The position numbers were made by a program, and so were the translations under genes. The notes below the pieces were generated by a model. That model had not been told where the DNA came from and ran no database searches. It saw only the letters and a list, made by a program, of their open reading frames with translations. From positions 1,984,001 through 2,048,000 of the forward strand of contig NZ_CP054043.1 in NCBI RefSeq assembly GCF_013282725.1: a DNA stretch of 64,000 nucleotides, given 5' to 3'. The DNA is from Yersinia mollaretii ATCC 43969 (GTDB lineage: Bacteria; Pseudomonadota; Gammaproteobacteria; Enterobacterales; Enterobacteriaceae). Positions 14,619 through 26,920 of this stretch are shown here, piece after piece; position 1 is the first letter of the stretch, and every line of letters begins with the position of its first letter.

Positions 14619-15906
14619 TACTACCATCAAGAATTTTTACATAAGCAGCAGCGCGCTGCTCTTGCATCCAGGTTTGCGCTTCTTCAGCAAACTTACGGCT
14701 AAAGAGCATACGGTAAGCACGATCTTTCTGCGCAGCATCAGTTTTGTCTACCTGACGGGTATCGACAACTTGAATTAAGTGCCAGCCGAAAGAGGAGTGG
14801 ACCGGTGCGCTGATTTCGCCTTTTTGCAGCTTCATCAATGCATCACGGAACGCAGGGTCATAAATATCGGGTGAAGCCCAACCCAAATCCCCCCCTTGCA
14901 CCGCAGAACCTGGGTCCTGAGAGATCTCTTTGGCAATATTGGCGAAGGTTGCTTTCCCGCTTTTAATGTCAGCAGCAGCAGCAGTTAATTTAGCGCGCGC
15001 CTGATCGTCAGTCATCACTGGTGACGGTTTCAACAAGATGTGTCTTGCATGAACTTCAGTCACGGAGACCGTTTTATCTGCGCCACGGATATCATTCACT
15101 TTCAGGATATGGAAGCCGACACCTGAACGGATAGGGCCAACGACGTCACCTTTGTTCGCAGATTGCAATCTTTCTGCAAACAGTGAAGGCAGCTCTTGCA
15201 ATTTACCCCAACCCATCTGGCCGCCTTTCAGCGCCTGAGAGTCAGCGGAGTTGGCGATAGCCAATTTACCAAAATCAGCGCCACCTTTGATGTCAGATAC
15301 CAATTTATTCGCTAACTCTTCAGCCTGATCAACTTGCTGTTGAGAAGGATTCTCTGGCAGCGGGATCAGAATGTGGCTGAGGTTCAGCTCAGCATCAGCA
15401 CTGGTTTGGTTACCAATCTGTTTGGCAAGAGATTCAACTTCCTGCGGCAGGATAGTTATCCGGCGGCGCACTTCATTGTTACGCACTTCTGAAGTCAGCA
15501 TCTCTTTGCGGATCTGTTCGCGGTAAGTGTCGTAATTCAGACCATCGGCGGCTAAGCGACTGCGCATTTGGGCGGTAGTCATGCGGTTTTGTGCTGCAAT
15601 ATCAGCGATGGCTTTATCCAGCGCTTCGTCACTGACGGTAATGCCCATTTTCTTGGCCATCTGCAACTGGATATTATCCATAATCAGGCGCTCAAGAATC
15701 TGATGGCGCAACGTCGCATCATCTGGAACCTGTTGTCCGGCCTGCTGTGCATTCAGTTTCACTGATTGTAATAGGCCATCGACATCACTTTGCAGAACAA
15801 CGCCGTTATCGACTACTGCGGCAACTTTATCAACTTCTTGTGGTGCTGCGAACGCGGTATTGGCACAGACAACCAATCCGAGAATAAGCGTTCTCCAGTT
15901 CTTCAT
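14602..15906 (-). CDS. surA: Periplasmic chaperone and prolyl isomerase SurA
   Basis: Periplasmic chaperone for outer-membrane proteins such as LptD and porins. It has 434 residues: a signal peptide ([14 protein letters not shown], cut after AFA near residue 20), an N-terminal chaperone domain, two parvulin domains (roughly 172-273 and 283-382; [11 protein letters not shown] and [11 protein letters not shown] mark their starts) and a C-terminal helix. It lies 67 bases after lptD, one of its main clients, and upstream of pdxA. Confidence 0.97.
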   Translation of the reverse strand: MKNWRTLILGLVVCANTAFAAPQEVDKVAAVVDNGVVLQSDVDGLLQSVKLNAQQAGQQVPDDATLRHQILERLIMDNIQLQMAKKMGITVSDEALDKAIADIAAQNRMTTAQMRSRLAADGLNYDTYREQIRKEMLTSEVRNNEVRRRITILPQEVESLAKQIGNQTSADAELNLSHILIPLPENPSQQQVDQAEELANKLVSDIKGGADFGKLAIANSADSQALKGGQMGWGKLQELPSLFAERLQSANKGDVVGPIRSGVGFHILKVNDIRGADKTVSVTEVHARHILLKPSPVMTDDQARAKLTAAAADIKSGKATFANIAKEISQDPGSAVQGGDLGWASPDIYDPAFRDALMKLQKGEISAPVHSSFGWHLIQVVDTRQVDKTDAAQKDRAYRMLFSRKFAEEAQTWMQEQRAAAYVKILDGSNAQPQ

Positions 15907-15973
15907 ACCTTTTCCATTTATGTAATCCGCTTTAGCGGGTTAAAATTCACTGTATTCAGTGTGTTACACAGTA

Positions 15974-18337
15974 TCAGAATGCACTTTGATAAGGCAGAAT
16001 ACCTGAGCGTAGCATTTGTGCAGTTCCCAGGTTATGGTCGCTACTCAGACCACGTAGTTCGATATTAAAACTGACTCGGTTGTCGTATTTACTGACTTCA
16101 TTTTGTGAGTTCCAGCCCGTGATTTTACGCTCATAGCCCAAGTTCACTGCCCAACAACAGGTGTTGTATTGTACGCCAACAAGCTGGCTGGCGGGCTGAT
16201 TTGCTTTGGTATCGTAGTAATAAGATCCCACCAACGCCCAGCGGTCAGCAATAGGCCAACTGGCAGTCGCACCCACCTGAGATATCCCCTGTTGATAACC
16301 GGGGCTCGTCACGTTAGAGACTGCGGCCTTAATATATTCTGGGCTGGCATAGCGATAATTCAATTGAATCATACGCTCTGAGTCCTTTCTATACTCCATT
16401 ACCGCGTTACCGAGGGTCAAATCCCCTAAACGAGTATCATATTGCGCCCCACCTTTCAGACCAACCTGATCGCTGATTCGCCAAAATGTATCGCCAGCCC
16501 AAACAAGGCTACCAGTATCATCACTGTTATCAATAGTTTCACTAATGCCGGTACGCGAACGGCTGAAGTAATAGATTTGACCTACAGAAGCATTAAAACG
16601 TTCAACCAGAGAATCATCATATATACGAGTGGTTAAACCGGTAGAAACCTGATTCGCGGACGCAATGCGGTCCAGACCACTATAGGTACGATCACGGAAC
16701 AGACCAGAGTAATCCGACTGCATCAACGTGGTGTCATAAATATAGATATCATCCTGATTCCTGTAGGGAACGTAGAGATATTGTACGCGCGGCTCTAGCG
16801 TTTGGGTGAATCCTTCACTCCAATCCATTGGTCGGTCAAATACCACTTTGCCGTCAACTTTAAACTGCGGCATCACCCGATTAACCGAGTCTTTTAGGTC
16901 TGGGGCCGTTGCGCCGTTATTCACACTAGAATAGTAGTTGGCGAACCCGGTCGGGATATCCTGCTGATAATGGGTTGCCAGCAACTTAGCTTCGGTATTT
17001 AAGCTACCCCAACCATTGGATAATGGCAGGTTAACTGTGGGTTCAATATGGAAACGGCTAGCTTCCGGATTATTCAGATTCACGCTGGTGAATTTGGCGG
17101 CTTGACCATAAATATGCAGGTCAAACGGGCCAATATCATTTTTGTAGTAGTTCATATCCAGCTGTGGCTGAGCGCGATAAGCATTGTTGTTACCGGCGTC
17201 ACTGAACACTTGGAACTGTTTGGAGGCTAAGGTGGCGTTCCAGTTCTGATCGGCATAACCGACGCTGAATATTTGCGTCGCATAGCCGTCAGTGGTTGAA
17301 CCATATTGCGACGTTAAATCGGTGAAGTAATCCGGGTCACTGACGCGGGTATAGTTGACGTTAAAACGCCAAACTTTATCCATCACGCCGGAGTGGCCCC
17401 AGTAGTATAGCCAGCGGGTCGGATCTTGCTCTAGGCCATCTTGCCCGTGGTATAAACGGTCACTCGGTAGCCAATCTAACGCCATGGTGCCCGAGCCAGG
17501 TGCCAGCAAGTAGCGGAACTCATTCTGCCACTGCAACCCACGGCGCTCCATGTAGTGCGGGGTAATGGTGGCATCAAAGTTTGGAGCAATATTCCAGTAG
17601 TATGGCAGCATAAATTCGATGCCGTTATTACTGGTGTATTTAGCATTGGGGATCAGGAAACCCGAGCGGCGTTTATCGCCGACCGGCAATTGCATATACG
17701 GGCTGTAGAACACCGGTACTTTGCCAATTTTAAAGCGGGCATTCCAGATTTCGGCCACTTCTTCTTCGCGGTCATGAATGACTTCTGACCCCACGACGCT
17801 CCAGCTATTATCGCCAGGCAAGCAGGAGGTAAAGGTGCCGTTTTCCAGAATGGTGTAGCGATTCTTATCACGCAACTTCATCAAATCCGCATCACCGCGC
17901 CCCTGACGACCCACCATCTGATATTTGCCTTTATCCATATCAGTGTCTTTGGTGTTCAGGTTTGACCAGCCTTTCGGGCCTTTGAGCTTGATTTGCGGAT
18001 CGTCATAATTAACGTCACCAGTGGCGGTGACCGTACGCACCGGGATAGCTTCACCGGGTTTTTGTACTTGTGTCAGCTCAACCTGATTGGCAGTTAGGGT
18101 GCTATTACCTTGCTGGACAACCACATTGCCAGTGAACAGTGCGCTATCCGGATAATTAGCTTCGGTTTTATCCGCATTAATGCGAACCGGTAGCTGATTC
18201 GGATCGCCTGTGACCAATGGCTGGTCATAGGTAGGTACACCGAGCATACATTGCTCAGCAAGGTCAGCCAGCGATTGCTGGCTATATAGTGCCGTCCATA
18301 TCAATGTGGCCAGCAGTGTTGGGAATCTTTTTTTCAT
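15974..18337 (-). CDS. lptD: LPS-assembly outer-membrane protein LptD
   Basis: Outer-membrane beta-barrel that, with the lipoprotein LptE, places lipopolysaccharide in the outer leaflet. The 787-residue precursor has a signal peptide of about 24 residues, a periplasmic LptA-like domain ([18 protein letters not shown]) and a C-terminal barrel ending in Phe (PYQSAF). The four conserved cysteines that form disulfides are present: AEQC, FTSC and the pair NTCCW. The start [12 protein letters not shown] at 18337 gives a proper signal peptide. A 12-codon upstream extension is rejected. Confidence 0.97.
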   Translation of the reverse strand: MKKRFPTLLATLIWTALYSQQSLADLAEQCMLGVPTYDQPLVTGDPNQLPVRINADKTEANYPDSALFTGNVVVQQGNSTLTANQVELTQVQKPGEAIPVRTVTATGDVNYDDPQIKLKGPKGWSNLNTKDTDMDKGKYQMVGRQGRGDADLMKLRDKNRYTILENGTFTSCLPGDNSWSVVGSEVIHDREEEVAEIWNARFKIGKVPVFYSPYMQLPVGDKRRSGFLIPNAKYTSNNGIEFMLPYYWNIAPNFDATITPHYMERRGLQWQNEFRYLLAPGSGTMALDWLPSDRLYHGQDGLEQDPTRWLYYWGHSGVMDKVWRFNVNYTRVSDPDYFTDLTSQYGSTTDGYATQIFSVGYADQNWNATLASKQFQVFSDAGNNNAYRAQPQLDMNYYKNDIGPFDLHIYGQAAKFTSVNLNNPEASRFHIEPTVNLPLSNGWGSLNTEAKLLATHYQQDIPTGFANYYSSVNNGATAPDLKDSVNRVMPQFKVDGKVVFDRPMDWSEGFTQTLEPRVQYLYVPYRNQDDIYIYDTTLMQSDYSGLFRDRTYSGLDRIASANQVSTGLTTRIYDDSLVERFNASVGQIYYFSRSRTGISETIDNSDDTGSLVWAGDTFWRISDQVGLKGGAQYDTRLGDLTLGNAVMEYRKDSERMIQLNYRYASPEYIKAAVSNVTSPGYQQGISQVGATASWPIADRWALVGSYYYDTKANQPASQLVGVQYNTCCWAVNLGYERKITGWNSQNEVSKYDNRVSFNIELRGLSSDHNLGTAQMLRSGILPYQSAF

Positions 18338-18521
18338 ACGCGGTTTTGGTGTTCCGTCATCGGGGGGCATCATGCCGGCAAACGGTCTGAGACTATATTA
18401 CTCATCACAGTTGCGCTAGTGTTAAATCCGGCCGCTTACACGTCTCGCTGTTAGGCGCTGAGCTGAATGCCGAGTATGATAATGCAAATTTTGACTGACG
18501 GCATGATGAATTGAGGAGTAT

Positions 18522-19355
18522 ATGCAGTATTGGGGAAAACTGCTCGGTCTAGTATTGGGCTTAATGTCAGGTACTGGTTTCTGGGGTGTGGTACTGGGGT
18601 TGCTTGTCGGCCATATGGTAGACAGGGTGCGAAGCACGAAGCGCCGCGGCTATTTTGCCGATCAACAAACACGACAATTCATTTTTTTCCGAGCCACTTT
18701 TCAGGTAATGGGGCATTTAACCAAGGCCAAAGGGCGGGTTACGGAGGTTGATATTCAACTTGCCAGTCAATTGATGGATAGAATGCAATTGCATGGTGAG
18801 GCCCGAGCAGCGGCGCAACAAGCGTTCCGTGAGGGGAAAGAGAGCGGATTCCCGTTGCGTGAAAGATTGCAGGAGTTACGGGGCGTCTGTTTTGGTCGTT
18901 TTGATTTAATTCGGATGTTTCTGGAAATTCAGTTGCAGGCTGCATTTGCCGATGGTTCGTTGCATCCCAATGAGCGGCAAGTGCTGTATGTCATCGCTGA
19001 AGAGCTGGGTATCTCCCGTGGCCAATTTGATCAGTTCCTGAGCATGATTGAGGGCGGTCGCCAGTTTGGTGGTCACGGCGGATGGCAGGGCCAACAGGGA
19101 GGATACTCTCAGGGGGGTTACCAGCAAGCGTCGAATGGACCAACATTGGAAGATGCCTGCAAAGTGCTGGGGGTGAGCAGTACTGATGACAGTGTGGTCA
19201 TCAAGCGTGCTTACCGTAAATTAATGGGCGAGCATCATCCAGATAAGTTGGTGGCGAAAGGTTTGCCGCCAGAAATGATGGAGATGGCGAAACAAAAAGC
19301 CCAAGAAATTCAAGCCGCGTATGATTTGATTAAGCGCGAGAAGGGATTTAAGTAA
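18522..19355 (+). CDS. djlA: Membrane-anchored DnaJ-like co-chaperone DjlA
   Basis: Type III membrane J-protein that acts with DnaK and, in E. coli, feeds the Rcs envelope response. The 277-residue protein has one N-terminal membrane segment (about residues 6-30, rich in Gly with [17 protein letters not shown]), a TerB-like helical domain (about 50-175), a Gly/Gln-rich linker (about 180-205) and a C-terminal J domain with the HPD motif in GEHHPDK. AGGAG precedes the ATG. It diverges from lptD over 184 bases. Confidence 0.96.
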   Translation: MQYWGKLLGLVLGLMSGTGFWGVVLGLLVGHMVDRVRSTKRRGYFADQQTRQFIFFRATFQVMGHLTKAKGRVTEVDIQLASQLMDRMQLHGEARAAAQQAFREGKESGFPLRERLQELRGVCFGRFDLIRMFLEIQLQAAFADGSLHPNERQVLYVIAEELGISRGQFDQFLSMIEGGRQFGGHGGWQGQQGGYSQGGYQQASNGPTLEDACKVLGVSSTDDSVVIKRAYRKLMGEHHPDKLVAKGLPPEMMEMAKQKAQEIQAAYDLIKREKGFK

Positions 19356-19373
19356 GCTTGGCTGATTTCATAT

Positions 19374-19400
19374 AAAAGATGCCTGCTATCAGGCATCTTT
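19374..19400. terminator. Bidirectional terminator between djlA and the orphan gene
   Basis: Perfect 11-pair stem AAAGATGCCTG/CAGGCATCTTT with a four-base loop, lying between convergent genes. The flanking A and T runs let it act on both strands. Confidence 0.85.
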
Positions 19401-19430
19401 CACCATTGAGATAACTCTTTTTAAGATGCA

Positions 19431-20441
19431 TTAAAATATTTGATGGGGAATCATTATCGCGGTGCCGAGAACCAGTAACTCTTCCCCTATATTCGGTCGC
19501 CTGACATTTATTGAATGATTTTTTTTGGCGCTGAACGCGGCCATTGCATCAGACAATGCATTATGGGTGTCTGAACCAGCCGGAAAAACATTATTTTCTT
19601 CTGTCATTGCTGGAGGGGCATATTGGTGATGAGATTCTTCGATATTATCGAAACTGACTTTAGAGTCATTTGTTCCCGTTTTATTTTTCTGCTGTGGAAC
19701 ATAAGCGCCCAGTTTACTATAAAACGTTTTTGAATCTGAAGCCCCAAAGGGACTGTCGCGGTGATATATTATCTCATCGTTAATAGTAATCTTAATTGAG
19801 GGGTGCTCTCGATGCATAACCATTTCGATAGTCAGTTGGCAATACGCACCTAACTCAATTTTATTTAACGTTATATTCTTATTTTTATATGTTTTGCCCT
19901 CAGGCCCAATGGGGTCGCCATTTTGATTAACGGTATTTGTTGCCGCCACTAACATGCCATCTTGTTTGATATGTAACGAGAAAGAAGGGCGGTCGCCACC
20001 CAGTAAGTTCATACTGCCACCCAGTTCCCTCACCTGAAATAGCACTAGATTATCGGGTAGAGAGGTTGCTTTGAAATCAAAAGAGTAAATCGACGCTGCT
20101 GTGACCTTAATGGGCCTAAAGTTAGAGATTTCAGCACGATAATTGCCTTGCTCTTTGGGCAAGTAAAAAGTGATCTCTTTATCATTGTTATCTGATTCGC
20201 TCTTTGGTTGGATAGCGAGATGCTGTAATTTGAGCGCTTTAGTGCTCTCTTTTATTCTTTCTGCGTTTGTTGTGCTGCTTTGGGGATGCCAATTTTGCGT
20301 GCTAGTATTGATGCTGACTGAATATCCTGATAGTGCTGTTACACTATTTTGATCTAACCGATGAATATGGCTTCTTAATTTCTGCCCTTGGCGAGGTATT
20401 AGTTTATCAGAAGACTTAGGGTAGGTTACTGCGGCTGACAT
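19431..20441 (-). CDS. Uncharacterised beta-rich protein, possibly jelly-roll fold
   Basis: I do not recognise a named gene. The 336-residue product has no signal peptide and no membrane helix. Its first 90 residues are polar and low in structure. A beta-strand-rich middle (about 90-270) carries segments such as SIYSFDFKA, LVLFQVREL, FSLHIKQDG, CQLTIEMVMHREHPSIKITIN and FYSKLGAYVPQ. These recall the concanavalin-like jelly roll of polysaccharide lyases and lectins, but I see no catalytic signature. AAGGA precedes the ATG. It is more AT-rich than its neighbours and lies between djlA and rluA, where E. coli carries yabP/yabQ, so this looks like an insertion site. Confidence 0.8.
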   Translation of the reverse strand: MSAAVTYPKSSDKLIPRQGQKLRSHIHRLDQNSVTALSGYSVSINTSTQNWHPQSSTTNAERIKESTKALKLQHLAIQPKSESDNNDKEITFYLPKEQGNYRAEISNFRPIKVTAASIYSFDFKATSLPDNLVLFQVRELGGSMNLLGGDRPSFSLHIKQDGMLVAATNTVNQNGDPIGPEGKTYKNKNITLNKIELGAYCQLTIEMVMHREHPSIKITINDEIIYHRDSPFGASDSKTFYSKLGAYVPQQKNKTGTNDSKVSFDNIEESHHQYAPPAMTEENNVFPAGSDTHNALSDAMAAFSAKKNHSINVRRPNIGEELLVLGTAIMIPHQIF

Positions 20442-20602
20442 AATAATATTCCTTCATTCATCTGTGATTGATGAAATATTATTACTTAGCTTTCTATTTT
20501 ATTACTGTTTTATACTCTTAAATATATTATTTTCTAATAGTTAACGCGTTACTCAAAAGACTAATGCATGATTTAAAAAAGAACCATGCAGATGGGGCAA
20601 GA

Positions 20603-21256
20603 TCAAAACTCTGCCTCACATTTAAAATGCATCACTGTCCCAAACTCTGGGTGAGTGATACATAATTCTTGCGCATGTAGCTGCAACCGAGATGCCATCG
20701 CTTTGGCTTCAGGATGGGCGTAAAAACCATCACCGAGGATCGGATGGCCCATCGCCAGCATGTGAACGCGCAACTGATGCGAGCGCCCCGTGATGGGTGA
20801 CAACTTCACTCGCGTGCTGCCATCCGCATCCCGTGAAAGCACGTGATATTCCGTTTGTGCTGACTTTCCCGTTTCATAGCAGACTTTCTGTTTTGGCCGA
20901 TTCGGCCAGTCGCAGATTAAAGGCAAGTCAATCAAGCCCTCATCTTGCGTCAGATGGCCCCATACTCGCGCGATATACGACTTTTTCGGCTCGCGTTCAC
21001 GAAACTGGCGCTTCAGTTCGCGCTCAGCGGCTTTAGTCAACGCCACAATAATCACGCCGCTGGTTGCCATATCCAGACGATGAACAGATTCCGCTGTCGG
21101 ATAATCGGCCTGAATACGGGTCATGATGCTGTCTTTGTTCTCGGGTGCGCGGCCGGGCACGGAAAGTAATCCGCTGGGTTTGTTCACCACCATGATGTGC
21201 TCATCTTGATACAAGATATGCAGCCAAGGATCGCGTGGAGGGTTATAGGGTTCCAT
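20603..21256 (-). CDS. rluA: Pseudouridine synthase RluA (23S rRNA 746 / tRNA 32)
   Basis: Makes pseudouridine at position 746 of 23S rRNA and position 32 of several tRNAs. The 217-residue protein has the catalytic HRLDMATSG motif near residue 63 and the family segments ILYQDEHIMVVNKPSG and ITGRSHQLRVHMLAMGHPILGD. It lies 109 bases after rapA on the same strand, as in E. coli. It has no S4 domain, which is normal for RluA. Confidence 0.96.
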   Translation of the reverse strand: MEPYNPPRDPWLHILYQDEHIMVVNKPSGLLSVPGRAPENKDSIMTRIQADYPTAESVHRLDMATSGVIIVALTKAAERELKRQFREREPKKSYIARVWGHLTQDEGLIDLPLICDWPNRPKQKVCYETGKSAQTEYHVLSRDADGSTRVKLSPITGRSHQLRVHMLAMGHPILGDGFYAHPEAKAMASRLQLHAQELCITHPEFGTVMHFKCEAEF

Positions 21257-21326
21257 TTGTATTATTCCAACATATAGCCGAGAAAGTGATTAACAGGAAG
21301 TTTGCTGAGCAAAACACCGTGGAAGA

Positions 21327-21354
21327 GAAAACCGAGCATCCGGTCTCGGTTTTC
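21327..21354 (-). terminator. Likely rapA terminator
   Basis: GAAAACCGAG/CTCGGTTTTC forms a ten-pair stem 12 bases past the rapA stop. On the minus strand it continues into TTTTCTCTT, a fair U-rich tail. It sits between rapA and rluA, so read-through to rluA may be partial. Confidence 0.65.
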
Positions 21355-21365
21355 CCCTTTGGGGG

Positions 21366-24272
21366 TTACTGGTGCGTGACGACCACCAAGCGAATAGCGT
21401 CTAAACGCCAGCCCGCTTGATTCAGACTCTCCAGTACCAATTTACGGTTATGCTCCAGTGCTTCCAGTTCGTCATCACGAATATTGGGGTTAACCGCTTT
21501 CAGGGCTTCCAGACGAGCTAGCTCAGCACTTAACTTATCATCAGCTTCGTGCTTGGCGGCATCGATCAATAGCTGCGCTTGCTCTGCAACCAGCGCCTCT
21601 GCCTGCTGCAACATGGTGTGAACCTCTTGCTGTACGGCATTGACCAGTTTGCTGGAGGTGTGACGGTTGACCGCATTTAACTGACGGTTGAAGGTTTCGA
21701 ATTCAACCTGTGCAGCCAAATTGGTGCCGTTACGGTCCATCAGCATTCGCACTGGGGTCGGCGGTAAGAAGCGAGTCAGTTGCAGGTGTTTTGGCGCTTG
21801 CGCCTCGACCACATAAACCAGTTCAGCCAACAAAGTGCCAACAGGCAATGCTTTGTTTTTCAACAAAGAAACGGCACAGCTACCGGTGTCGCCAGACAGA
21901 ATAAGATCCAGACCATTGCGGATGATCGGATGTTCCCAACTGACAAATTGGGCATCTTCCCGCGAGAGTGCCTGTTCGCGATCAAAGGTGACGGTGCAGC
22001 CATCTTGCGGCAGCCCAGGGAAGTCTGGCACCAGCATGTGGTCAGATGGCGTCAGTACAATCAGATTATCGCTGCGATCTTCTTGATTGATGCCGACAAT
22101 ATCGAACAAATTAAGGGCGAAACTGACCAAATTGACGTCATTATCTTGATCAGAAATGATCTGTGCCAACTCCTGCCCATGTTCGCCGCCATTGGAGTGC
22201 ATCTCTAGCAGGCGGTCACGGCCTTGCTCCAACTGAAGTTTCAGCTCTTCATGCTGCTGGCGGCAAGTGTGGATAAACTCATCCAACCCCTCCTGCTCGT
22301 TTGGTGTAGCCAAATAGCCAATCAGGGTTTGATAACCGGTGTCATAGATGGTGCGGCCTGTCGGGCAGGTGTGCTCGAAAGCATCCAAACCTTCGTGATA
22401 CCAACGAACCAGCACGGCTTGAGCGGTATTTTCCAGATAGGGCACCATGATTTGGATTTCACGGTTCTGGCCAATACGGTCCAATCGACCAATACGCTGT
22501 TCTAGCAAATCTGGGTTGAAGGGCAGGTCAAACATCACCAACTGGCAGGCGAACTGGAAGTTACGCCCTTCCGAGCCAATTTCAGAGCACAATAACACCT
22601 GTGCGCCATCTTCTTCAGAGGCAAAATAGGCGGCAGCACGGTCGCGCTCAATCAGCGATAAACCTTCATGGAACACGGCGGCACGAATGGCTTCGCGCTC
22701 ACGTAATACTTGTTCAAGCTGCAATGCGGTGGCGGCATGCGCGCAGATCACCAGCACTTTCTCGCCACGATTAGCCACCAGATAGTTAAGCAGCCACTCA
22801 ACCCGAGGGTCGAAATTCCACCAAGTGGCATTTTCGCCTTCAAATTCCTGATAGATTTGCTCTGGATAGAGCATATCTTTGGCGCGCGCTTCCAGTGTTT
22901 TCTTGGCTCCCATGATGCTCGACACTTTAATCGCCGTTTGGTACTGCGTCGGCAGCGGCAACTTAATCTGATGCAATACGCGGTGCGGGAAGCCTTTCAC
23001 CCCATTACGGGTGTTGCGGAACAAGATGCGGCTGGTGCCGTGTCTATCCATCAGCATGGTCACCAGCTCTTTGCGGGCTGCTTCGCTATCTTCACTTTGA
23101 CTATTGGCGGCTTTCAGCAGCGGCTCAATATCTTGTTCAGCAATGAGTTCACCCAGCAGATTTAGCTTATCGTCAGCTAAGCGCTCGCCACCCAACAGCA
23201 GTGTCACGGCATCCGCGATCGGGCGATATTTCTGCTGCTCATTGATGAACTCTTCGTAGTCATGGAAGCGGTCAGGATCGAGCAAACGCAAGCGGGCAAA
23301 GTGGCTCTGCTGGCCCAATTGCTCCGGTGTTGCGGTCAACAACAGTACGCCGGGAATGTGTTCAGCCAACTGCTCAATCACTTGATATTCGCGGCTTGGC
23401 GCTTCTTCGCTCCACGCCAGATGGTGTGCTTCATCGACCACCAGCAGATCCCATGAGGCATCTGCCAACTGCTCTAAACGCTGCTTATTGCGGCGCACAA
23501 AGTCCAGTGAACAGATCACCATCTGTTCGGTTTCAAATGGGTTGGTGCTGTCGAGCAGGGCTTCGGAATAGCGGCTGTCATCAAACAGGGAGAAGCGCAG
23601 ATTGAAGCGGCGCAACATCTCAACTAACCACTGATGTTGCAGGCTCTCTGGCACCACAATCAGCACGCGTTCAGCACGGCCAGCCAGTAGTTGCTGGTTG
23701 ATAATCATCCCCGCTTCGATGGTTTTACCCAAGCCCACTTCATCGGCCAGTAATACGCGCGGTGCATGGCGCTGTCCCACTTCATAAGCGATATGTAGTT
23801 GGTGTGGGATCAGGCTGGCACGGACGCCACGTAGGCCGCTCCATGGGAGGCGGAACTGCTCACTTTGATATTTACGGGCGCGAAAACGCAGGGCAAAACG
23901 ATCCATGCGATCGATTTGGCCGGCAAATAAGCGATCCTGTGGTTTGCTAAAAGTCAGTTTGCTATCGAGCAACACTTCGCGCATTGAGACGCCACTCTCT
24001 TCGGTATCCAGACGGGTGCCGATATAGGTAATCAGCCCGTTTTCGTGCGTCACATCTTCCACTTTTAGCTGCCAGCCTTCGTGGTGAGTGATGGTATCGC
24101 CCGGATTGAACATGACGCGGGTAATGGGCGAGTCATTTCTGGCGTAAAGGCGGTTTTCACCGGTTGCGGGGAACAGTAAGGTAATCATGCGTACGTCGAT
24201 GGCCACGACAGTACCCAATCCAAGTTCGCTTTCTGTGTCGCTGATCCAGCGTTGACCAAGTGTAAAAGGCAT
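21366..24272 (-). CDS. rapA: RNA polymerase-associated ATPase RapA (HepA)
   Basis: Swi2/Snf2-type translocase that binds RNA polymerase and helps recycle it. The 968-residue protein has N-terminal Tudor-like domains (about 1-110), helicase motif [14 protein letters not shown] near residue 178, motif [10 protein letters not shown] near 280, motif [11 protein letters not shown], and the second RecA lobe with [12 protein letters not shown] and [11 protein letters not shown]. Length matches the family. It is followed by rluA and preceded by polB. Confidence 0.97.
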   Translation of the reverse strand: MPFTLGQRWISDTESELGLGTVVAIDVRMITLLFPATGENRLYARNDSPITRVMFNPGDTITHHEGWQLKVEDVTHENGLITYIGTRLDTEESGVSMREVLLDSKLTFSKPQDRLFAGQIDRMDRFALRFRARKYQSEQFRLPWSGLRGVRASLIPHQLHIAYEVGQRHAPRVLLADEVGLGKTIEAGMIINQQLLAGRAERVLIVVPESLQHQWLVEMLRRFNLRFSLFDDSRYSEALLDSTNPFETEQMVICSLDFVRRNKQRLEQLADASWDLLVVDEAHHLAWSEEAPSREYQVIEQLAEHIPGVLLLTATPEQLGQQSHFARLRLLDPDRFHDYEEFINEQQKYRPIADAVTLLLGGERLADDKLNLLGELIAEQDIEPLLKAANSQSEDSEAARKELVTMLMDRHGTSRILFRNTRNGVKGFPHRVLHQIKLPLPTQYQTAIKVSSIMGAKKTLEARAKDMLYPEQIYQEFEGENATWWNFDPRVEWLLNYLVANRGEKVLVICAHAATALQLEQVLREREAIRAAVFHEGLSLIERDRAAAYFASEEDGAQVLLCSEIGSEGRNFQFACQLVMFDLPFNPDLLEQRIGRLDRIGQNREIQIMVPYLENTAQAVLVRWYHEGLDAFEHTCPTGRTIYDTGYQTLIGYLATPNEQEGLDEFIHTCRQQHEELKLQLEQGRDRLLEMHSNGGEHGQELAQIISDQDNDVNLVSFALNLFDIVGINQEDRSDNLIVLTPSDHMLVPDFPGLPQDGCTVTFDREQALSREDAQFVSWEHPIIRNGLDLILSGDTGSCAVSLLKNKALPVGTLLAELVYVVEAQAPKHLQLTRFLPPTPVRMLMDRNGTNLAAQVEFETFNRQLNAVNRHTSSKLVNAVQQEVHTMLQQAEALVAEQAQLLIDAAKHEADDKLSAELARLEALKAVNPNIRDDELEALEHNRKLVLESLNQAGWRLDAIRLVVVTHQ

Positions 24273-24412
24273 AAATTATCGGCTCGATTTTTTTGTTGGA
24301 CAGTTATGAGTAGAGAAAAGTGTTTGTCAGTGCGATTGATGCGAATTTTGGCAAGGGCGCTATGGTAATGGAAGGCGAGCGCTGCGTCACCTGTAAAACC
24401 GCTGATTTGCGA

Positions 24413-26839
24413 TTAAAATAGCCCCATCTGACCGGTTATCAGTGTAGTGAAGTCATCGTGCATAAAAGGAAGTATAGCGTCAGCCACCGGTTGTAGTTGG
24501 CGGGTGAGGTAGTGATCGTAATCGATAGGAGATTGGCGGGTTTCCAGTGGCTCAGGGCCAGCGGTGGTGATGACATAGCTTATCCAGCCGCCATTTTGAT
24601 ATTGCAGCGGGCGGCCCTGCTGGCGGTTAAATTCATCTGCCAGACGTGCAGCTCTGACGTGGGGCGGCACATTGCGCTGATACTCCTCGAGCCGCCGACG
24701 CAGGCGCTTGCGGTAGATCAACTGCTCATCCAGCTCGCCATTCAGGGTGCGCGCCACGTAATCGCGCACATAGTCCTGATAGGGCTGCTGCTGGAAAATT
24801 CGCAGATATAACTCGCGCTGGAATTGCTGCGCCAGCGGGGTCCAATCGGTGCGAACCGTCTCTAGCCCCTTGTAGACCATCTGGTCGCCAGTGGGGGTGG
24901 ATATCAGCCCGGCATAGCGCTTTTTACTGCCTTGCTCCGCGCCACGGATGGTGGGCATCAAAAAGCGCCGATAGTGGGTTTCAAACTCCAGCTCCAGTGC
25001 GCAGGGCAAATTAAAGGTTTCCCGTATATGGTTTTGCCACCATTGATTGACGTGCTGAACCAGCTCTTTGCCGATGCGCGATGCCTGCGCTTCGCTGTGG
25101 GCATTTTTCAGCCAGACAAAGGTGGAGTCGGTATCGCCATAAATCACCTGATAGCCCTGTGCTTCAATCAATTCGCGGGTTTGGCGCATGATCTCATGGC
25201 CACGGAGGGTGATCGACGACGCCAACCTGGGATCGAAAAAGCGGCAGCCGCTGGAGCCAAGCACGCCATAAAAGGCGTTCATAATGATCTTCAGGGCTTG
25301 CGATAACGGCTTGTTTTGTTGACGTTTCGCCGCTTCTCTTCCCTGCCAAATTTGGTTGACGATCGCCGGCAGGCAGTGTTTCTCGCGGGAGAACCAAGCC
25401 CCGCGAAAACCCGGCACCGAGTGCTCATCATCTGGCTGCTGCATACCCGCGACTAAGCCGACCGGATCAATGAGAAAAGTGCGGATAATCGAGGGGTAGA
25501 GGCTTTTGTAATCGAGCACCAGCACTGAATCATACAGGCCGGGCCGGGAGTCCATTACAAAGCCGCCGGGGCTGTGCTCTTCCGGTAGCTCGCCTAAATT
25601 GGGCGCGACATAGCCGATTCGGTGCATTCGTGGCAGATAAAGGTGGGTAAAGGCGGCTACTGAGCCACCACTGCGATCCGCCGCCAGCCCAGTGACAGTC
25701 GAGCGCTCAAGCAAGAAGCTCAGCAACTCGGTTTTGGCAAAAATCCGCGTCACCAACTCACAATCTTTTAGGTTATAGCGGGCCAGTGCTGGCTTATCAT
25801 TGGCGAAGCGATGATTGATCTCATCCATGCGTTGATAGGGATTATCACTGGCTTTACCTTCGCCCAGCAGGGTTTGCGAGACAGATTCCAGACTGAAAGA
25901 GGGGAAGTTCCACGTGGCAGATTTTAGCGCTTCGATGCCATCGATAATCAGCCGCCCGGCCGCTGATGCAAAGAAGTGCCCCTGCTTGAAACCGTGCTCA
26001 CGCCACTCCAGCAGGTTACCGCCACGGCCAAAGCGCAGCGGAATCTGATAGCGATCCGCGTGTTTTTGCAGCACGCGCAGATCAAACTGCACCAGATTCC
26101 AGCCGATAATGGCATCAGGATCATACCGCTCCAGCCATTGATTCAGCTTTTCCAGCAACAGCGGGCGGCTGGCGACATACTCCAGATTGAAATCCAGTGC
26201 GGCGCTTTTAGCACTATTACCACTACCAGCACTATTACCACTACCAGCACTATTACCACTACCAGCATCATCACCATTGGGCGGCCCGAGCATGTAAACC
26301 TGCCGCTGACCACAGCCTTCTAACCCAATGCAATAAAGTTCGCCGTGTTCGCTGGTTTCGATATCCAGCGACAGCAGTTTGAGTGTGGGCCGATACTCCT
26401 CCGCCGGTTTCATTTGGGTATTGAGCAGCGGGCCGTTGCCGTTGTCCTCACCGCTGAACCAGACTGGCGCGGTAATAAAGCGCTCCATCAGAAAACGTTC
26501 TGGCGGGCGAATGTCACCTTCATACACATTCACGCCACCTTCTCTGAGCAGTTTCTCTAGGCGGATTAATTGGCGATGCTGTGTGCAGTACAGCCCCAGT
26601 ACTGGGCGCTGATGGAAATCGGTCAGCTCAAGGGGGCGGAGTTGCCAGCGGCGCTCATCGCACAGCAGGGTTTCAGCCCGTTGCCGCTGTTCGGCCGGGA
26701 TAAAGGCGACCGATGGCTGAGGCGGCAGCCTGACATGTTGCGGCCCTTCATCGGTGGCTAACCAGAATTCAACTTCGGTGCCTGCCTGCGTGTCACGCCA
26801 GTGGCGGGTGAGCAGGAAGCCCTGACGGGTTTGCCCCAC
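24413..26839 (-). CDS. polB: DNA polymerase II
   Basis: SOS-inducible family B polymerase with 3'-5' proofreading, involved in lesion bypass and replication restart. The 808-residue protein has Exo[11 protein letters not shown] near residue 155, polymerase motif [12 protein letters not shown], and motif [12 protein letters not shown]. It is longer than the E. coli enzyme mainly because of a Gly-Ser-Asn repeat (about residues 190-210) just after the ExoI region, encoded by a three-copy 18-base repeat. E. coli has the ara operon between polB and yabI; here they are adjacent and divergent. Confidence 0.97.
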   Translation of the reverse strand: MGQTRQGFLLTRHWRDTQAGTEVEFWLATDEGPQHVRLPPQPSVAFIPAEQRQRAETLLCDERRWQLRPLELTDFHQRPVLGLYCTQHRQLIRLEKLLREGGVNVYEGDIRPPERFLMERFITAPVWFSGEDNGNGPLLNTQMKPAEEYRPTLKLLSLDIETSEHGELYCIGLEGCGQRQVYMLGPPNGDDAGSGNSAGSGNSAGSGNSAKSAALDFNLEYVASRPLLLEKLNQWLERYDPDAIIGWNLVQFDLRVLQKHADRYQIPLRFGRGGNLLEWREHGFKQGHFFASAAGRLIIDGIEALKSATWNFPSFSLESVSQTLLGEGKASDNPYQRMDEINHRFANDKPALARYNLKDCELVTRIFAKTELLSFLLERSTVTGLAADRSGGSVAAFTHLYLPRMHRIGYVAPNLGELPEEHSPGGFVMDSRPGLYDSVLVLDYKSLYPSIIRTFLIDPVGLVAGMQQPDDEHSVPGFRGAWFSREKHCLPAIVNQIWQGREAAKRQQNKPLSQALKIIMNAFYGVLGSSGCRFFDPRLASSITLRGHEIMRQTRELIEAQGYQVIYGDTDSTFVWLKNAHSEAQASRIGKELVQHVNQWWQNHIRETFNLPCALELEFETHYRRFLMPTIRGAEQGSKKRYAGLISTPTGDQMVYKGLETVRTDWTPLAQQFQRELYLRIFQQQPYQDYVRDYVARTLNGELDEQLIYRKRLRRRLEEYQRNVPPHVRAARLADEFNRQQGRPLQYQNGGWISYVITTAGPEPLETRQSPIDYDHYLTRQLQPVADAILPFMHDDFTTLITGQMGLF
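26211..26264 (-). repeat. 18-bp minisatellite inside polB, 3 copies
   Basis: Three perfect head-to-tail copies of an 18-base unit (plus strand GCACTATTACCACTACCA) encode three in-frame AGSGNS hexapeptides. A degenerate further copy follows on the plus-strand right side (GCATCATCACCATTG). Copy number changes would keep the reading frame. Confidence 0.95.
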
Positions 26840-26920
26840 AGTGCTACCTTTAGTAAAGAGAAACGATCCAAATTATGTTCAGGCTATTTTATTTGTCGCC
26901 CGAGCTTAAGTTCTCTTAGT

